The notes under the pieces are model-generated. The model was not told where the DNA came from. It was given only the letters and a program-made list of their open reading frames with translations, and did no database searches. Shown one piece after another: positions 54,568 to 64,000 of a DNA stretch of 64,000 nt (position 1 is the stretch's first letter; each line of letters starts with the position of its first letter). A program made the position numbers and the translations under genes. Origin of the DNA: Chrysopilus asiliformis (lineage: Eukaryota > Arthropoda > Insecta > Diptera > Rhagionidae); contig OZ035961.1 of NCBI GenBank assembly GCA_964034945.1, forward strand, positions 42,560,184-42,624,183. The letters run 5' to 3'.

Positions 54568-57500
54568 TTAGGCGTCTAATTTATTATTTTCAGGATTAAT
54601 ATCCTTACTAATTGGATTGTTTGTTGAATCTCGATCTACAGTTTGAGCTCTAACTGTGGTAGTTTCGACCTCCACCTCCTCCTCAGCCTTTAGATTTTCT
54701 TCAGTTGACGTTCTAGGAGCTTCTGTCGAAGTTGTACTGAAGCTTGTCGTTGGTGGTGTAGGAATTGGTTTTGCTGAGCTGAGTATAGTGAGTGGATTCT
54801 CTGTTGTGGTTTTAAAGTCGTGATCTATTTTATCTTCTTCGTGGATCACTGCAACGTGGATTTTAGAAATTTCAGGCTCTTGCGATGGCTGAGACTCCGA
54901 TTCGAATTTTGTTTCAGATTCGGGTTTGGTTTCTGTTACAGAATTTTCAGGTTTAGAATTAGTTTGAGGTTCAAGTTTAACTTCAGTTGGGGGTTTTGCT
55001 CCTGGTTTACTTTCGGGTTCAAGGTTTTCTACATTTTCAGGTTCAGGCTTCGATTCTGATTCAGGCTTCACTTCCGGCTCAGGCTTCGCTTCTATCTCAG
55101 GCTTGGCTTCTAGTTCAGGCTTGGCTTCTAGTTCAGGCTTGGCTTCTAGTTCAGGCTTCGCTTCCGGTTCTGGCTTCCCTTCTGGTTCAGGCATAGAATC
55201 AAGCTCCGGTTTAGAATCAGCTTCCGGTTTTAAATCAAGGATTGTAGCAGGCGTGACGGCAACCTCAAGTTCAGGTTCGGGTCCAGGAGTCCGTACATCG
55301 TATTTGTTTTCATAGATATGTGTTGGAGCATAGGCTTGTGGCCTGTATAAAGCCGGATGACCGACTAAGTAGTTTGGAATCAGGATTGGAACAATTGGTT
55401 GACCATTCAATGTTGCTTGAGGCATAATTTGTGCATTTCCAGCAGCGAATTGGGATTGCATTGGAATATTTGGAGATGATGGTGAGTTTGAGATCAATGT
55501 TGGTAAAAATAGTTGGACATTGGGATCGCTTTGGGTTTCTGTGCTTTGTATAGAAATTCCCTGTTGAACTTCTGGGCTCGTCGGTTCAATAATGGGATCT
55601 GTGACTATTTCGTCGGTGTTAGTTGGAGGTATGAATTGGGATAATCCATTACTGATGAAACTTACTAGCCCAGAAGGGAAATTGATACCAGGGACTTGCT
55701 GGAGTCCTGCATCTGGACGATTAAAAAAATTAGATCCAAGGCCCAGAGCAAAGTTCCAAAAATTTTGCGGTGAAATCCATTGACGGTTGATCGGTTCAAC
55801 GACACTAAGTTCTAAACTTCTAGCTTGCGGCTCTTTGGGCTCTTCTGCATTCAGCGAATCAATAAATCTTCTCAAAGCATCCTTCTGTAGTACATGTGTC
55901 TGGACAGAAGACCCTTCCGGAGTTCGAGATGTATCTGTTAGGTAGATCTTATCATTTTCTACATATCCATGACGGATTTGAACTGATGGTTCTCCGGTTT
56001 TTTCATTGTATCTCCACATTTCGTGTCTTATGGCTTCGCCGTCATTGTAGCTAAAATTAAAAGAAAATTTATAAAATTTATTGATAGGTAAAAGCATTGT
56101 TCTGAAATTGAAATCGAAAACTGAGACCCTTAACAAACCGTAACATTAATCGAACCAAAATATTTTAAATACAAGTAGAGCTAAGACGTTTTGTCAGATG
56201 TAAGAACAGATCAAATCGAGTTATTCTGCGTCATTAACTCTAAATTCCTCTTTTTTGAGTCAATATTTAATATATAATAAATTTGCGTTATAGCGTGGCG
56301 ACAGACAGACATAATTTTAGATTTTTAGTCATACTAATGACATAAAAAAATGACAAAAAATAATAAAATAAGAAAAAAAAAAATAAAAAAAGTTTTTATT
56401 TTAATTTGCTAAAAAGAAAAAAAAAATTTTCGGTGCTGTGTATCAGAAATAAAAGCTAAACAAAAGCATAAAAAAATATAAAATAGATATTTATCTCTCT
56501 TTTATTTCTGATACACAGCGCCCACAAAATTATGTTTTACTTTTTAGTAAACTTTTTATACCCGTATGGTGAAACCAAAGGGAATATTAAATTTGCCTTA
56601 CCGTTTGTAACGCCATGATCCCGTCATCACATACAAAAATGAATTACACCAGTGTGTTTAGAATGATAAAAATAATTAATTTCTGCATGTCCGTCCGTCT
56701 GTCTGTCTGTCCGTCTGTCTGTCCGTCTGTTTGTGGCGCGGATTGCGGGCGCAGGGATTGAGCTAGAGACTTGAAATTTTACGCAGATTCGTTTTTCGTA
56801 AAATGCAAGGCTAAGTTCATTAATGGGCAAAAATGGACCATCACGAACGAAAACGTTTTTTGCGAATACAGTAATCCCTCGAACTGCGCAGTTTCGGACT
56901 GCGCGGTTTCGCAACTGCGCGGTTAAGTTTTTAATACCAAAATTTCGAGCTGCGCGCTAAAAATTTCGCAGCTGCGCGGTTTTTTTATAATTTCCGTATA
57001 AAAACATGTTCTGAACATATATTTTGGTGAATCCCCGACAAGAAGGAATCAGCTTGGTATCTTCGTACATATTTGGTAATTTCGTGCTTATATTAGTGTT
57101 TATATTTAGTGGAAATTGTGACATTAGATAAGACAATTGGTGGGGACGAATTTGAAGACTTAGAGTCAGAAGATATCATGGAAGTCCTTGCAAGCAATGA
57201 AGAACATATGATTGCTGACGATATTTTGACACAGTTCGGCGATAATTATAGCGACGAAAATGATGAAAGTGAAGTTATAGAGATTATAAGAAAGAAAAAC
57301 CTTACGCACGAAAAACTGACAAATTTTTTAATGCTTGGTAGTCAACTTTAATAAAATTGGTGAAATTTGACAGCCGCTTTAGCCCCATACGTAGAAATGT
57401 ATAATGAAAAACAAAAATCGGGTAATCAATCACTAATTTTTCAAAAAGATTAGTATTACATATCATATCTTTGTATTACTTTAAATATGTCGTTAAATCA

Positions 57501-59110
57501 AAACTTTTTTCTATTTTTTTTTGAATTTTTCTAACATCTGGGACCTAACCCCAATATTTCATACAAAGTAGGGTTCACAGTGCGCGGTTTCGCAGTGCGC
57601 GCTCTTTTTGTGGAACGTATCTACCGCGCAGTTCGAGGGATTACTGTATCTCAAAAACGGTGCATCTTTCCAAAAAATTTCAAGAACAAAAGTTATTTAG
57701 GATATGATTCTACATAAAACTCCGATACATCAAAATCCGATTGGGAAAATTTTTAAAAAATCTTATTGAAAAGTTTGACTTCAAAGTGGAATTTTGATAC
57801 AACTGTTCGAATTTTGATACGAATATCACCATACGGGTTTTCAATAATTGCCAGATTGGCAATTATAGCTTTTGTTATCTTTAAATAAAAGGTTTTTTAA
57901 ATTTATTTTATTTTCAAAATAAAATTATAACTTAAAAAAAACAGCGAAATTTCTAAAAATAAATAAATATATATAAAGGACAGGGCAGGGCAGTCAAACC
58001 GCTGTCCTTAGAAATAAGGAAGGTTTGTCACCGTAGTGTTAATGTATGTATGTTTGCAGGCAAATTATTTATTTTAATTTAACAAATTTTTTTTAAATTA
58101 TTTTGGAAATTTTTGTAAGGTATTGATTGTGTTCCACTTTTCTGTATCTATAAAATTCGTCGTAGTTTTTTTTCATAGTTAGTTTTTTAGACACTATAAA
58201 TTGGACACAACGCTTCTGAAAAATCCACAATATAAAAAATTTGAAGGAATATTTTAGGTATTTAAAAATTATGTGCTTTCACAATCTGTCGTCTATGGAC
58301 CACGAAAATCCTGCTTTTTTAATAAGAAGTTCTAGTTTGATATTCACCTATTTTTTAAATGTACACGGAGAGAAATTCAAATAGGAAATACGCGACAGCG
58401 GACTCTTCTGCAATGATTTACCAAAAGATAAAATTATTTGTGGGAAACATTTTTATTTTTTGGCATGAATTTCCCTTTTGTTTGGGAGTCATTACCAAAA
58501 AATTTCACTGTCTAGTATATTACTATTTTTGTGGGAATCTGTCTTATTATTTTTCTCCGTTGTGACCGTGTAACTGAAAAAATAACGTAACACATGTGCG
58601 ACAAGAAGATTAAGATCTTGTACAATCGGGTAATTTTTGGAATATGTGTTTATGTAAATCGATAAAAGTTTATTGGTCTACAATTTTTGTTAATAGTTTT
58701 GTCACAAAAAAAAACGTAAATTTCAAAGTTTCATGAATTTTTTTCCAAATAAACATTTAGTATTCACGTAATGTACAAAAACCATAAAATTTGGTAAATT
58801 TCAGTTGGAATACTTACTACAAATTGTGACCTTGTCCTTGGTGCGGCTTTAGGTACTTCACCTGGAAGTCGGCATCTTGTGAATTCACAATCGACGAAAA
58901 AATCACCAGCACACCCTGTAAAAAGTTTCCCGAACTCATTAATATCTAGGTTAAACCGCTAATATAATTTTGGCCAAATTATTTGTAGATCAAGTTTTTT
59001 GTGGGTTAATTTTTTTACCATATTTTATAATATTTAAAGTCAATGGCTTAATATTTACAAGATAAGTTGATTGAACTTTGAATGAAACTCACCACGGTTA
59101 GCGATATCAT
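54568..59110 (-). CDS. Secreted Pro/Glu-repeat protein, cluster member 3 (three exons, 532 aa)
   Basis: Coding exons on the minus strand are 59093-59110 (18 nt), 58818-58915 (98 nt) and 54568-56050 (1483 nt), with donors GTGAGT and GTAAGT and acceptors TTTACAG and AATTTTAG. Phases are 0 then 2. The start MISLTVGVLVIFSSIVNSQ is a signal peptide, then DADFQVKYLKPHQGQGHN. The last exon opens YNDGEAIRHEMWRYNEKTGE, as in member 2, then a Pro/Gln/Ser-rich middle. Next come about fifteen K-P-E-x-E-x repeats (many KPELEA/KPEPE units) and a Thr/Ser-rich acidic tail. Highly charged, it is probably extracellular and extended; function unknown. AATAAA lies at about 54441. Intron 2 holds family A with a nested pogo, and a TA MITE. 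Confidence 0.8.
54938..55250 (-). repeat. 18-bp coding repeat (KPELEA/KPEPE)
   Basis: On the plus strand the unit reads about TTCAGGCTTGGCTTCTAG. At 55100-55160 three units are almost identical at DNA level, implying recent slippage or unequal exchange within the gene of member 3. Confidence 0.85.
56437..56522. repeat. Inverted-repeat MITE, core 86 bp
   Basis: GGTGCTGTGTATCAGAAATA and AAAAG are mirrored by CTTTTATTTCTGATACACAG and CGCC. Weaker pairing (TTTTACTTTTTAGTAAA) extends outside. A diverged relative lies at about 60718-60815. Confidence 0.65.
56869..57646 (+). mobile_element. pogo/Tigger-type element, 778 bp
   Basis: CAGTAATCCCTCGAACTGCG is inverted at both ends, with a second GCGCGGTTTCG block inside each. 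TA is duplicated (56867-56868 and 57647-57648), and removing one copy restores the family A sequence exactly. It encodes only a transposase tail (57109-57351). Confidence 0.92.
57109..57351 (+). pseudogene. Tigger/pogo transposase C-terminal acidic fragment
   Basis: The frame contains GGDEFEDLESEDIMEVLASN and later DNYSDENDESEVIEIIRKKN. This is the acidic tail seen after the DDE domain in Tigger/jerky-type transposases. There is no helix-turn-helix and no catalytic Asp. Assignment relies on composition and on the enclosing TIRs. Confidence 0.55.
57876..58363. other. Intron 2 of member 3, no feature
   Basis: AT-rich intron sequence with a GGACAGGGCAGGGCAG stretch near 57977. Confidence 0.4.
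58364..58563. mobile_element. TA-flanked MITE with CACGGAGAGAAA ends, copy 2
   Basis: Same family as 52954-53164: CACGGAGAGAAATTC at the left and TTTTTCTCCG at the right, with the right terminus mutated (CCGTTGTGA). TA precedes the left end (58362-58363). Lies in intron 2 of member 3. Confidence 0.7.
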
Positions 59111-59180
59111 AGTTAAAAATTTTTTGTTTTGATTTTAAAAATTTTAAATCCTTATTTTTATTGTTTATGTTAATTTGCAG

Positions 59181-59428
59181 ATTATCCTTTTTTTCACAAA
59201 ATTAATATTGAAGATCACGTTTATTTTGCTGGCGAGTGCCACGATGAAACAGAATTAACTGATTTTATCTTCGTCGTGGCATCGAAAGAAGAATTCCCAA
59301 TTCGTTATAAGCATCTTGTGAAGAACTATAAAAAGAAAATATCAAAGAAAAGAAAAGCAAAAAATATACAAATAAAACTTTCGAATTGGTTTTTGTTCGT
59401 TAGCATCCACTGCCCAAAAGAATTTTGA
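59181..59428 (+). CDS. Exon-like ORF of unknown gene
   Basis: TAATTTGCAG precedes 59181. The frame from 59183 encodes YPFFHKINIEDHVYFAGECH, then DETELTDFIFVVASKEEFPI, then a Lys-rich helix, before a stop at 59426-59428. Codon use and amino-acid pattern look like real protein, and the acceptor is good. It lies 70 bp upstream of member 3 and on the opposite strand. I do not recognise the family and found no partner exon. Confidence 0.4.
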
Positions 59429-60866
59429 TAATATCTATGAAGGCAAATAATATGACTAAAAACTCTTCTTGGACGCCTGACATCTTAATACTTTCCAAAA
59501 CTGGTTTCATGTAACTGTCCGATTTTTTCTCTCCAAATATCCGAAATCCGTGTCTTAATGCCAGAGGAAAGCGAAATAGGTACAAAGTCGGAATTAGAAT
59601 GAATATTAAAAATTGCAAATTTCTCAAGTGTTTATAGAAACGAATGCTCGCACATATGATCGGAGTTTTTTTTTTTCAAATTGTTTGAACTAAAAATTAA
59701 CATTTCAATTTGGCAAACATTTATAGGGCTAGGCATTTGAATTGAAATTTACTTGCAGTTTATTCTTTGAATTCGATTTTTCAATTCTGCTTTATTTATT
59801 TAAATTTGCATTACCCTCATTAGGTATTTAGTTCAAGTTTCTATAATCACACCTCTATACACAAATTGAAAAACCGCCTGAGCAAGATTTTCTTACATAT
59901 ACAATATAACATGTTATAATTGTTTAATGTTTTTAAATATCTTTTTTCCGGAAGTATAGTGAAATTCCTCTTAGGCGGAAAATCTTGGAAACAAGAAAAA
60001 TTTTCGCTTTCTGTAATAGTTCTGTTTTAAAATAAACACTTTTATGTATGTATATACGGAATGACAATCAATTATAATTAACAATTTAAATATTGCGAAA
60101 TAAAAAAATGACATAAAATTAAAATAGTAGAGCAGGACCGGATCGTTAGCAAAATAGCCCAAAGAGAGAACTGGCAAACAAATATTCATCGATTATTGCG
60201 CTTATTGAATAAAAACTACATCAGTAGGGTAAAGTATTGATATACGCTCCACTTTTAGAATAAATGCTGTGAAATACTGATTTCTGATAATACCCATATA
60301 ATTTTAAATCTTTCGGATAGTTTCAACATTCAACTATACCCTTGAAAACCCTGTAGAGAATAGGAAATTAACAGGGGGGGTAATAAAAAGGATCGAATTT
60401 GGTACGGATAGATGCCCTTGGGCAGAACGAATAATAATAAGCATGATTTACTGAAAAAAAAATCTCTGAATACAATTCAAGAATATTAGAAAGAACATAA
60501 CACAACCAATTGAACGATGTAGACGACCGAATACTTGAGCTACTTCTTGACTCCATTGTCTCATACTCTACTTCGTTCGCAGCGCCTTTCGCGATTTTTG
60601 CTGTTCAAATTGCGAATGGCGGTCAGTAAAATGTGATATTTTAGCGTAAAATTAATTATTTTATTCCAATTTCTATGACATCCATCCATATTAAAATTAA
60701 GACCAAATGGAGCGCCTATCTTCAATTGGCATATACAGAAATAAAAGCGAGATAAATATTTTTTTTGCTTTTATTTTTTATTTCTGATGCATAACGCCAA
60801 AAATTTTAATCTTTCTTTTTAGTACATTTTGTAGGAAACAGTTTTTTTTAATTAAAAAAATTCTTA
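59429..60866. other. No supported gene; one MITE remnant
   Basis: 60718-60815 has the TATACAGAAATAAAAGCGAG and TTTTATTTCTGATGCATAAC inverted pair, a relative of 56437. Otherwise only weak frames are present. Confidence 0.4.
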
Positions 60867-61046
60867 TGCTGGGTTTACACGAATGACAGATAATGACAAT
60901 CTGTCATAAAAGAATGGACAAGTTCATTCTTTTATGAGAGATTGTCATTTTTCTGACAGAAATAATGACAAAAATGATACTATTTACACGATAATGACAA
61001 TTTATGACAAAAAAATGAGAAATTTGTCATTCGTGTAAACGCAGCA
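60867..61046. mobile_element. MITE, 180 bp
   Basis: TGCTGGGTTTACACGAATGA and TGCTGCGTTTACACGAATGA (read inward) are inverted, with TA on each side. AATGACA motifs fill the element. The GGGTTTACAC core resembles the TTA MITEs at 26054 and 38601. Confidence 0.75.
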
Positions 61047-61531
61047 TAACATTTTTTACTTTAACCGTTCATTGTGGACACAGGCCCCTAGCTTTTTTCG
61101 ATTTCTAAGAATTGAAAACTTCTCTCCAACTCTCCCACAATAAAAGTTGATTACTTGTATATTAAATAAATTCCTTTTATGATAGACCTATGCCTCAGTG
61201 TTTTTATTATAAAACTTAATTTATTATTTCTTGAAAAATCTCTAAATGAAGTATAGGAGTCTGTGAGACCCTACGTCCATTGAAGTGTAAATCACGTCCA
61301 TAGTTAAAGCTTAACAACTATTTCCGTATCTGTTCCGTATCTGTTAGGCCCTGTTTCGACTTGCAATTTTTTCTTGAATTTCTGCGCGAATTTTATTATT
61401 ATTGGTTTATTAAATTCATCGTAATACAATTTTTAAAATATATTTTTTATGCTAGAGATCAACTCAAGATCTTACAACTATGAACAATTTGAGCTAAGAA
61501 ACAACATTTAGAAAAAAACATACCATACGGG
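61047..61531. other. No gene seen
   Basis: AT-rich. CATACGGG at 61525-61531 belongs to the target of the MITE that follows. Confidence 0.4.
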
Positions 61532-61811
61532 CACGGCATACAGACAAACAAGGTATGCTGTAAACTTTTGATAGTCAGGTGTGACGTCATTTGTGCCGAC
61601 TTTTTTAAATTAATTTTTATGTTTATTGATCACTATTTAATGCAATCAGTCCACTGATTTACAAATATCTTATTTAGATCGCACAAAAATTTAAATAATC
61701 ATCCACAAAACAAGATTCCTTCTGCACTTGACGAACTAATCGGCACAAGTGACGTAGCAACGAAATGTCAGATTTGAGTTTACAGCATACCTTGTTTGTC
61801 TCTATGCCGTG
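61532..61811. mobile_element. MITE, 280 bp, with 9-bp target duplication
   Basis: CACGGCATACAGACAAACAA and CACGGCATAGAGACAAACAA (read inward) differ at one base and pair over about 34 bp. CCATACGGG flanks both ends (61523-61531 and 61812-61820). Nine-base duplications occur in Mutator-like elements. The right flank CCATACGGGTATAA is a family A terminus. Confidence 0.8.
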
Positions 61812-62015
61812 CCATACGGGTATAATAACTGTTTATAATACAAGGGAAAAGATGATAAAAACCCGGTTCTGACCAAAACTGCGCGAATTTTATTCAGAAT
61901 TTATTCCGTGAATTTCATTCGTCTATTGCAGAATAAATTTCTTTAGCAAAAGTTTTAGTTTTTTTTAGTTTTTTTTAAATTTTATCCTTTTTAGTCATTT
62001 TATATTTGCTTAGTA

Positions 62016-62976
62016 GGGTAGAGTCGGATGAAATGGAACACCTTTTTTATTTTTGAAATATCTCGGGAAATAAAAGAGCTTTTTAAACGAAACAAAAATA
62101 AAATCATTCTTTATTACAAACGTAAAAATAAAATCAGAACTCTGGCATAAAAAAAAGGTTAATTCAATATTTTTTTTTAATTTTAAAAAAAGATCAAAAG
62201 TTCCATTTGTCCTCCATGGTCGGGTGAAATGGAACTTACCATAAGGTGAAATGGAACACTACTTTTTATTCAAATTTTTTTGCCGCATTTATTGCAAGTC
62301 ATTGCAAATGACGCGCAGGACTCGTGCGACCATAAATTACAGATGACACATTGAAGCCAGTCGTCTTTTTTTTGCGTTTTCATGTACTCCTCCCCACATC
62401 CTACATAATTGTTTTTCCGAAATCTTCAGGTCCATCAGACTCGCTCATATAAATTATTTCGTCCTTTCTTCTTCCGAGTCTTCACATTTTTGGGAAGCTG
62501 TCTTCCGCGGTTAAGATTTTTTAGATTTTTTTTTTGTTTTATAGGCTTCAATATTTATATGTTCCAATACACCTCCGTTTGGCTGTTCCATCTCACCCTT
62601 TTGGTTGCATTTGACATTACTGTAAATCAGAAACTAACATGTCTCGACTTGCTGCTTTTATCAATAAATTTACGTAGTGTGAATCTAACTGTGCATTTTG
62701 ATGTACCCACACAATCACTCCGCCAAATACTTACCAAAAAAATTAAATCTAAAAAATCCACAAAAAAAGTTTTACGACAAAAACGATATTTTTTTTTTGG
62801 TTTTTTGCTTATAAAAAATAAACAAACGTATGCAGCGTGACGATACCTTAACGCGTCGAGGTTTTCTGATATACCAAACAAACTGTTGCCGACAGCAATA
62901 GCAATTATGTTTGACAAGTGCGAAATAGTGGGGGTGTTCCATTTCACCCTCTGTTCCATTTAACCCGACTTTACCC
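62016..62976 (-). mobile_element. pogo-type element, 961 bp, with zinc-finger remnant
   Basis: Starts GGGTAGAGTCGGATGAAATG and ends with the inverted CGACTTTACCC. TA flanks at 62014-62015 and 62977-62978. GGTGAAATGGAAC motifs recur under both ends. The minus strand encodes the C-terminal finger of a transposase. Confidence 0.8.
62270..62480 (-). pseudogene. pogo transposase C-terminal zinc-finger fragment
   Basis: Minus-strand translation ends KKDDWLQCVICNLWSHESC, then ASFAMTCNKCGKKI and stop, a C-x2-C-x4-H-x2-C-x6-C-x2-C arrangement. Such PHD-like tails are common in insect pogo/jerky-type transposases. AATAAA follows the stop directly. A frameshift separates it from the upstream PKNVKTRKKKGRN segment. 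Confidence 0.65.
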
Positions 62977-63543
62977 TATAACTAAAAATTCAAAATGACG
63001 TTTGTCTTTCGCCACGCTTATACAAGTAAATACTTTATAGTAGTCGAATATATATCCTCACCTTTGAGATATCCTTACGGACTTTTTGGTACAAGAGTCG
63101 GATTCAGCGACCCCAAAAATCCCAAGAAGAGATATTTCTCGGAAAATTTCAGAAAAAGGATTGTCATGTTATCCCTACAGACTTGTTAACGTCCAAATCG
63201 AATTCAACGATCACGAAAATTTGAGGAAGAGGATAATCACGCTATCCCTACAGCAGCTTCCGTTGTCTTTACAGATTTTTTAATGCCAGAATCAGCGATC
63301 CCAAAAACCCACAGATGAGAGTTTGTTCCGGAAAATTTGAGGAAAAGGATGTCCTTACAGGACTTTCCTTACAGGACTTTCCTTACAGGATTTTCCTTAC
63401 AGGACTTTCCTTTATCCTTACAAGGACGAAGTAGGGACGAGTGGAAGTGGGTTAAAATTAATTTGCTAGATTTGATCCTAACAAAAAGATACGAAGGCAA
63501 GCTAAATAAAAGTTTTTAAAAAGTCAAGTTTCGGCGTCTTCAC
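62977..63543 (+). repeat. Degenerate tandem repeats including a 16-bp TTACAGGACTTTCC unit
   Basis: 63353-63415 has four copies of TTACAGGACTTTCC. 63090-63350 has about three diverged units with TCAGCGACCCCAAAAAxCCC and GGAAAATTTxAGGAAAAGGA. Related text occurs at 17879 and 6370. Confidence 0.7.
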
Positions 63544-63821
63544 CAGGGATGGCCCCAATTTGCCTTAGAAGGGAAGTAGATTGGACCAAAAATAGTAGTA
63601 GATTGATACTAATAGTAGCAGATTTTCAAAAAAAAAAAACCTTTTCTACCTATGCCGATATACCAATTTGTATAACTAAAGCTAAATAGCTTTATCATTC
63701 ATAATACCAAAATTCTATCAACAAAAAACTTGCTGTAGTTCAGAAAATCACATTTAAAAACTTCTTTTGTATTGGCTGCCTCATATTTAATTTCGTTAGA
63801 AGCTTTTACATTTAACATGTA
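63544..63821. mobile_element. hAT copy related to 14106-14490, cut by a mariner
   Basis: Begins CAGGGATGGCCCCAATTTGC and follows the reverse complement of 14106-14490 to CATGTA, where a mariner-like terminus takes over. Confidence 0.85.
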
Positions 63822-64000
63822 CAGGGTGGTCCGGATTAGGATGTCAATCCATTAACCCTTCATTCTTTGCACAATTTCATGAAAAAAAGTCCACTATACA
63901 TGTGTTCGGAAATGTACCGTTATCGAACGGCAGCCATTTTAAATTTTCCCGTCGGAATTTTTCCGCACATCACTAACGAGGCTCTCACTGCCACAAATAT
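63822..64000. mobile_element. Mariner-like element, left end only
   Basis: CAGGGTGGTCCGGATTAGGA begins right after TA at 63820-63821 within the hAT copy and runs off the window. The terminus resembles but is not the same as the element at 9104. Confidence 0.65.

Larger units (their letters stand above)
56551..57875 (-). repeat. Family A repeat, copy f, interrupted by a pogo element
   Basis: TTTTATACCCGTATGGTGAA to TAGCTTTTGTTAT. The repeat is split within GCGAATATCTCAAAAACGG by the element at 56869-57646. Copies b and c show the uninterrupted sequence. Confidence 0.9.

Noticed and set aside
54820..55783. Plus-strand ORFs opposite the K-P-E repeat (Gln/Ala/Ser-rich runs)
   Set aside because: Antisense shadows of the repetitive exon of member 3.
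59400..59627. Minus-strand 75-codon ORF with hydrophobic start
   Set aside because: Could be a small membrane protein, but no motif, promoter or splice context was found and it overlaps the exon-like plus frame.
1..64000. CRISPR array, prokaryotic operon or phage module
   Set aside because: Tandem repeats present lack regular spacers; introns, MITEs and poly(A) signals show eukaryotic DNA.

Overview
The window is nuclear DNA from an arthropod, most likely an insect. It is AT-rich and intron-containing, with GT-AG splice sites and AATAAA signals. It is crowded with hAT, PIF/Harbinger, pogo/Tigger, mariner and piggyBac-type elements and MITEs, plus interspersed repeats with internal (GACAGACG)n tracts. 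I cannot name the order or species from sequence alone. No rRNA, intact tRNA, CRISPR array or prokaryotic signal was seen.

Four host genes can be assembled by hand with consistent splice phases. (1) A C3orf33-like single-pass membrane protein with a SNase-type core lies at 19893-23603 (+, six exons, 241 aa). (2-4) Three minus-strand genes at 24256-31009 (283 aa), 43274-50671 (144 aa) and 54568-59110 (532 aa) share one unusual layout. Each has an 18-21 nt first coding exon, an 86-104 nt second exon that completes the signal peptide and ends in phase 2, and one last exon encoding a low-complexity Gly/His/Pro-rich, short or Pro/Glu-rich secreted tail. I read them as a dispersed tandem cluster of secreted proteins of unknown function. 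Two further exon-like pieces (17581-17690 and 59181-59428) are weaker.

Layout: 1-12000 is nested transposons and minisatellites. 12179-16336 is the decayed gene of a DDE transposon that also carries a Ulp1-like (C48) protease and a PHD-like finger, broken by a hAT that itself carries a second hAT. 16340-19890 is repeats. 19893-31009 holds the first two genes. 31010-43270 is repeats, including a 122-bp tandem array. 43274-59110 holds the other two family members with repeat-filled introns. 59111-64000 is MITEs and a pogo element with a zinc-finger remnant.

Many element boundaries are supported by exact target-site duplications (TSDs). In several cases another copy of the interrupted repeat within the same window shows the empty site. 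This gives a relative insertion order: hAT in Harbinger, Harbinger in hAT, hAT in hAT in DDE/Ulp1 element, pogo in family A, family A in family B, and hAT in family B. Repeat families are called A, B, C and E below only for convenience.
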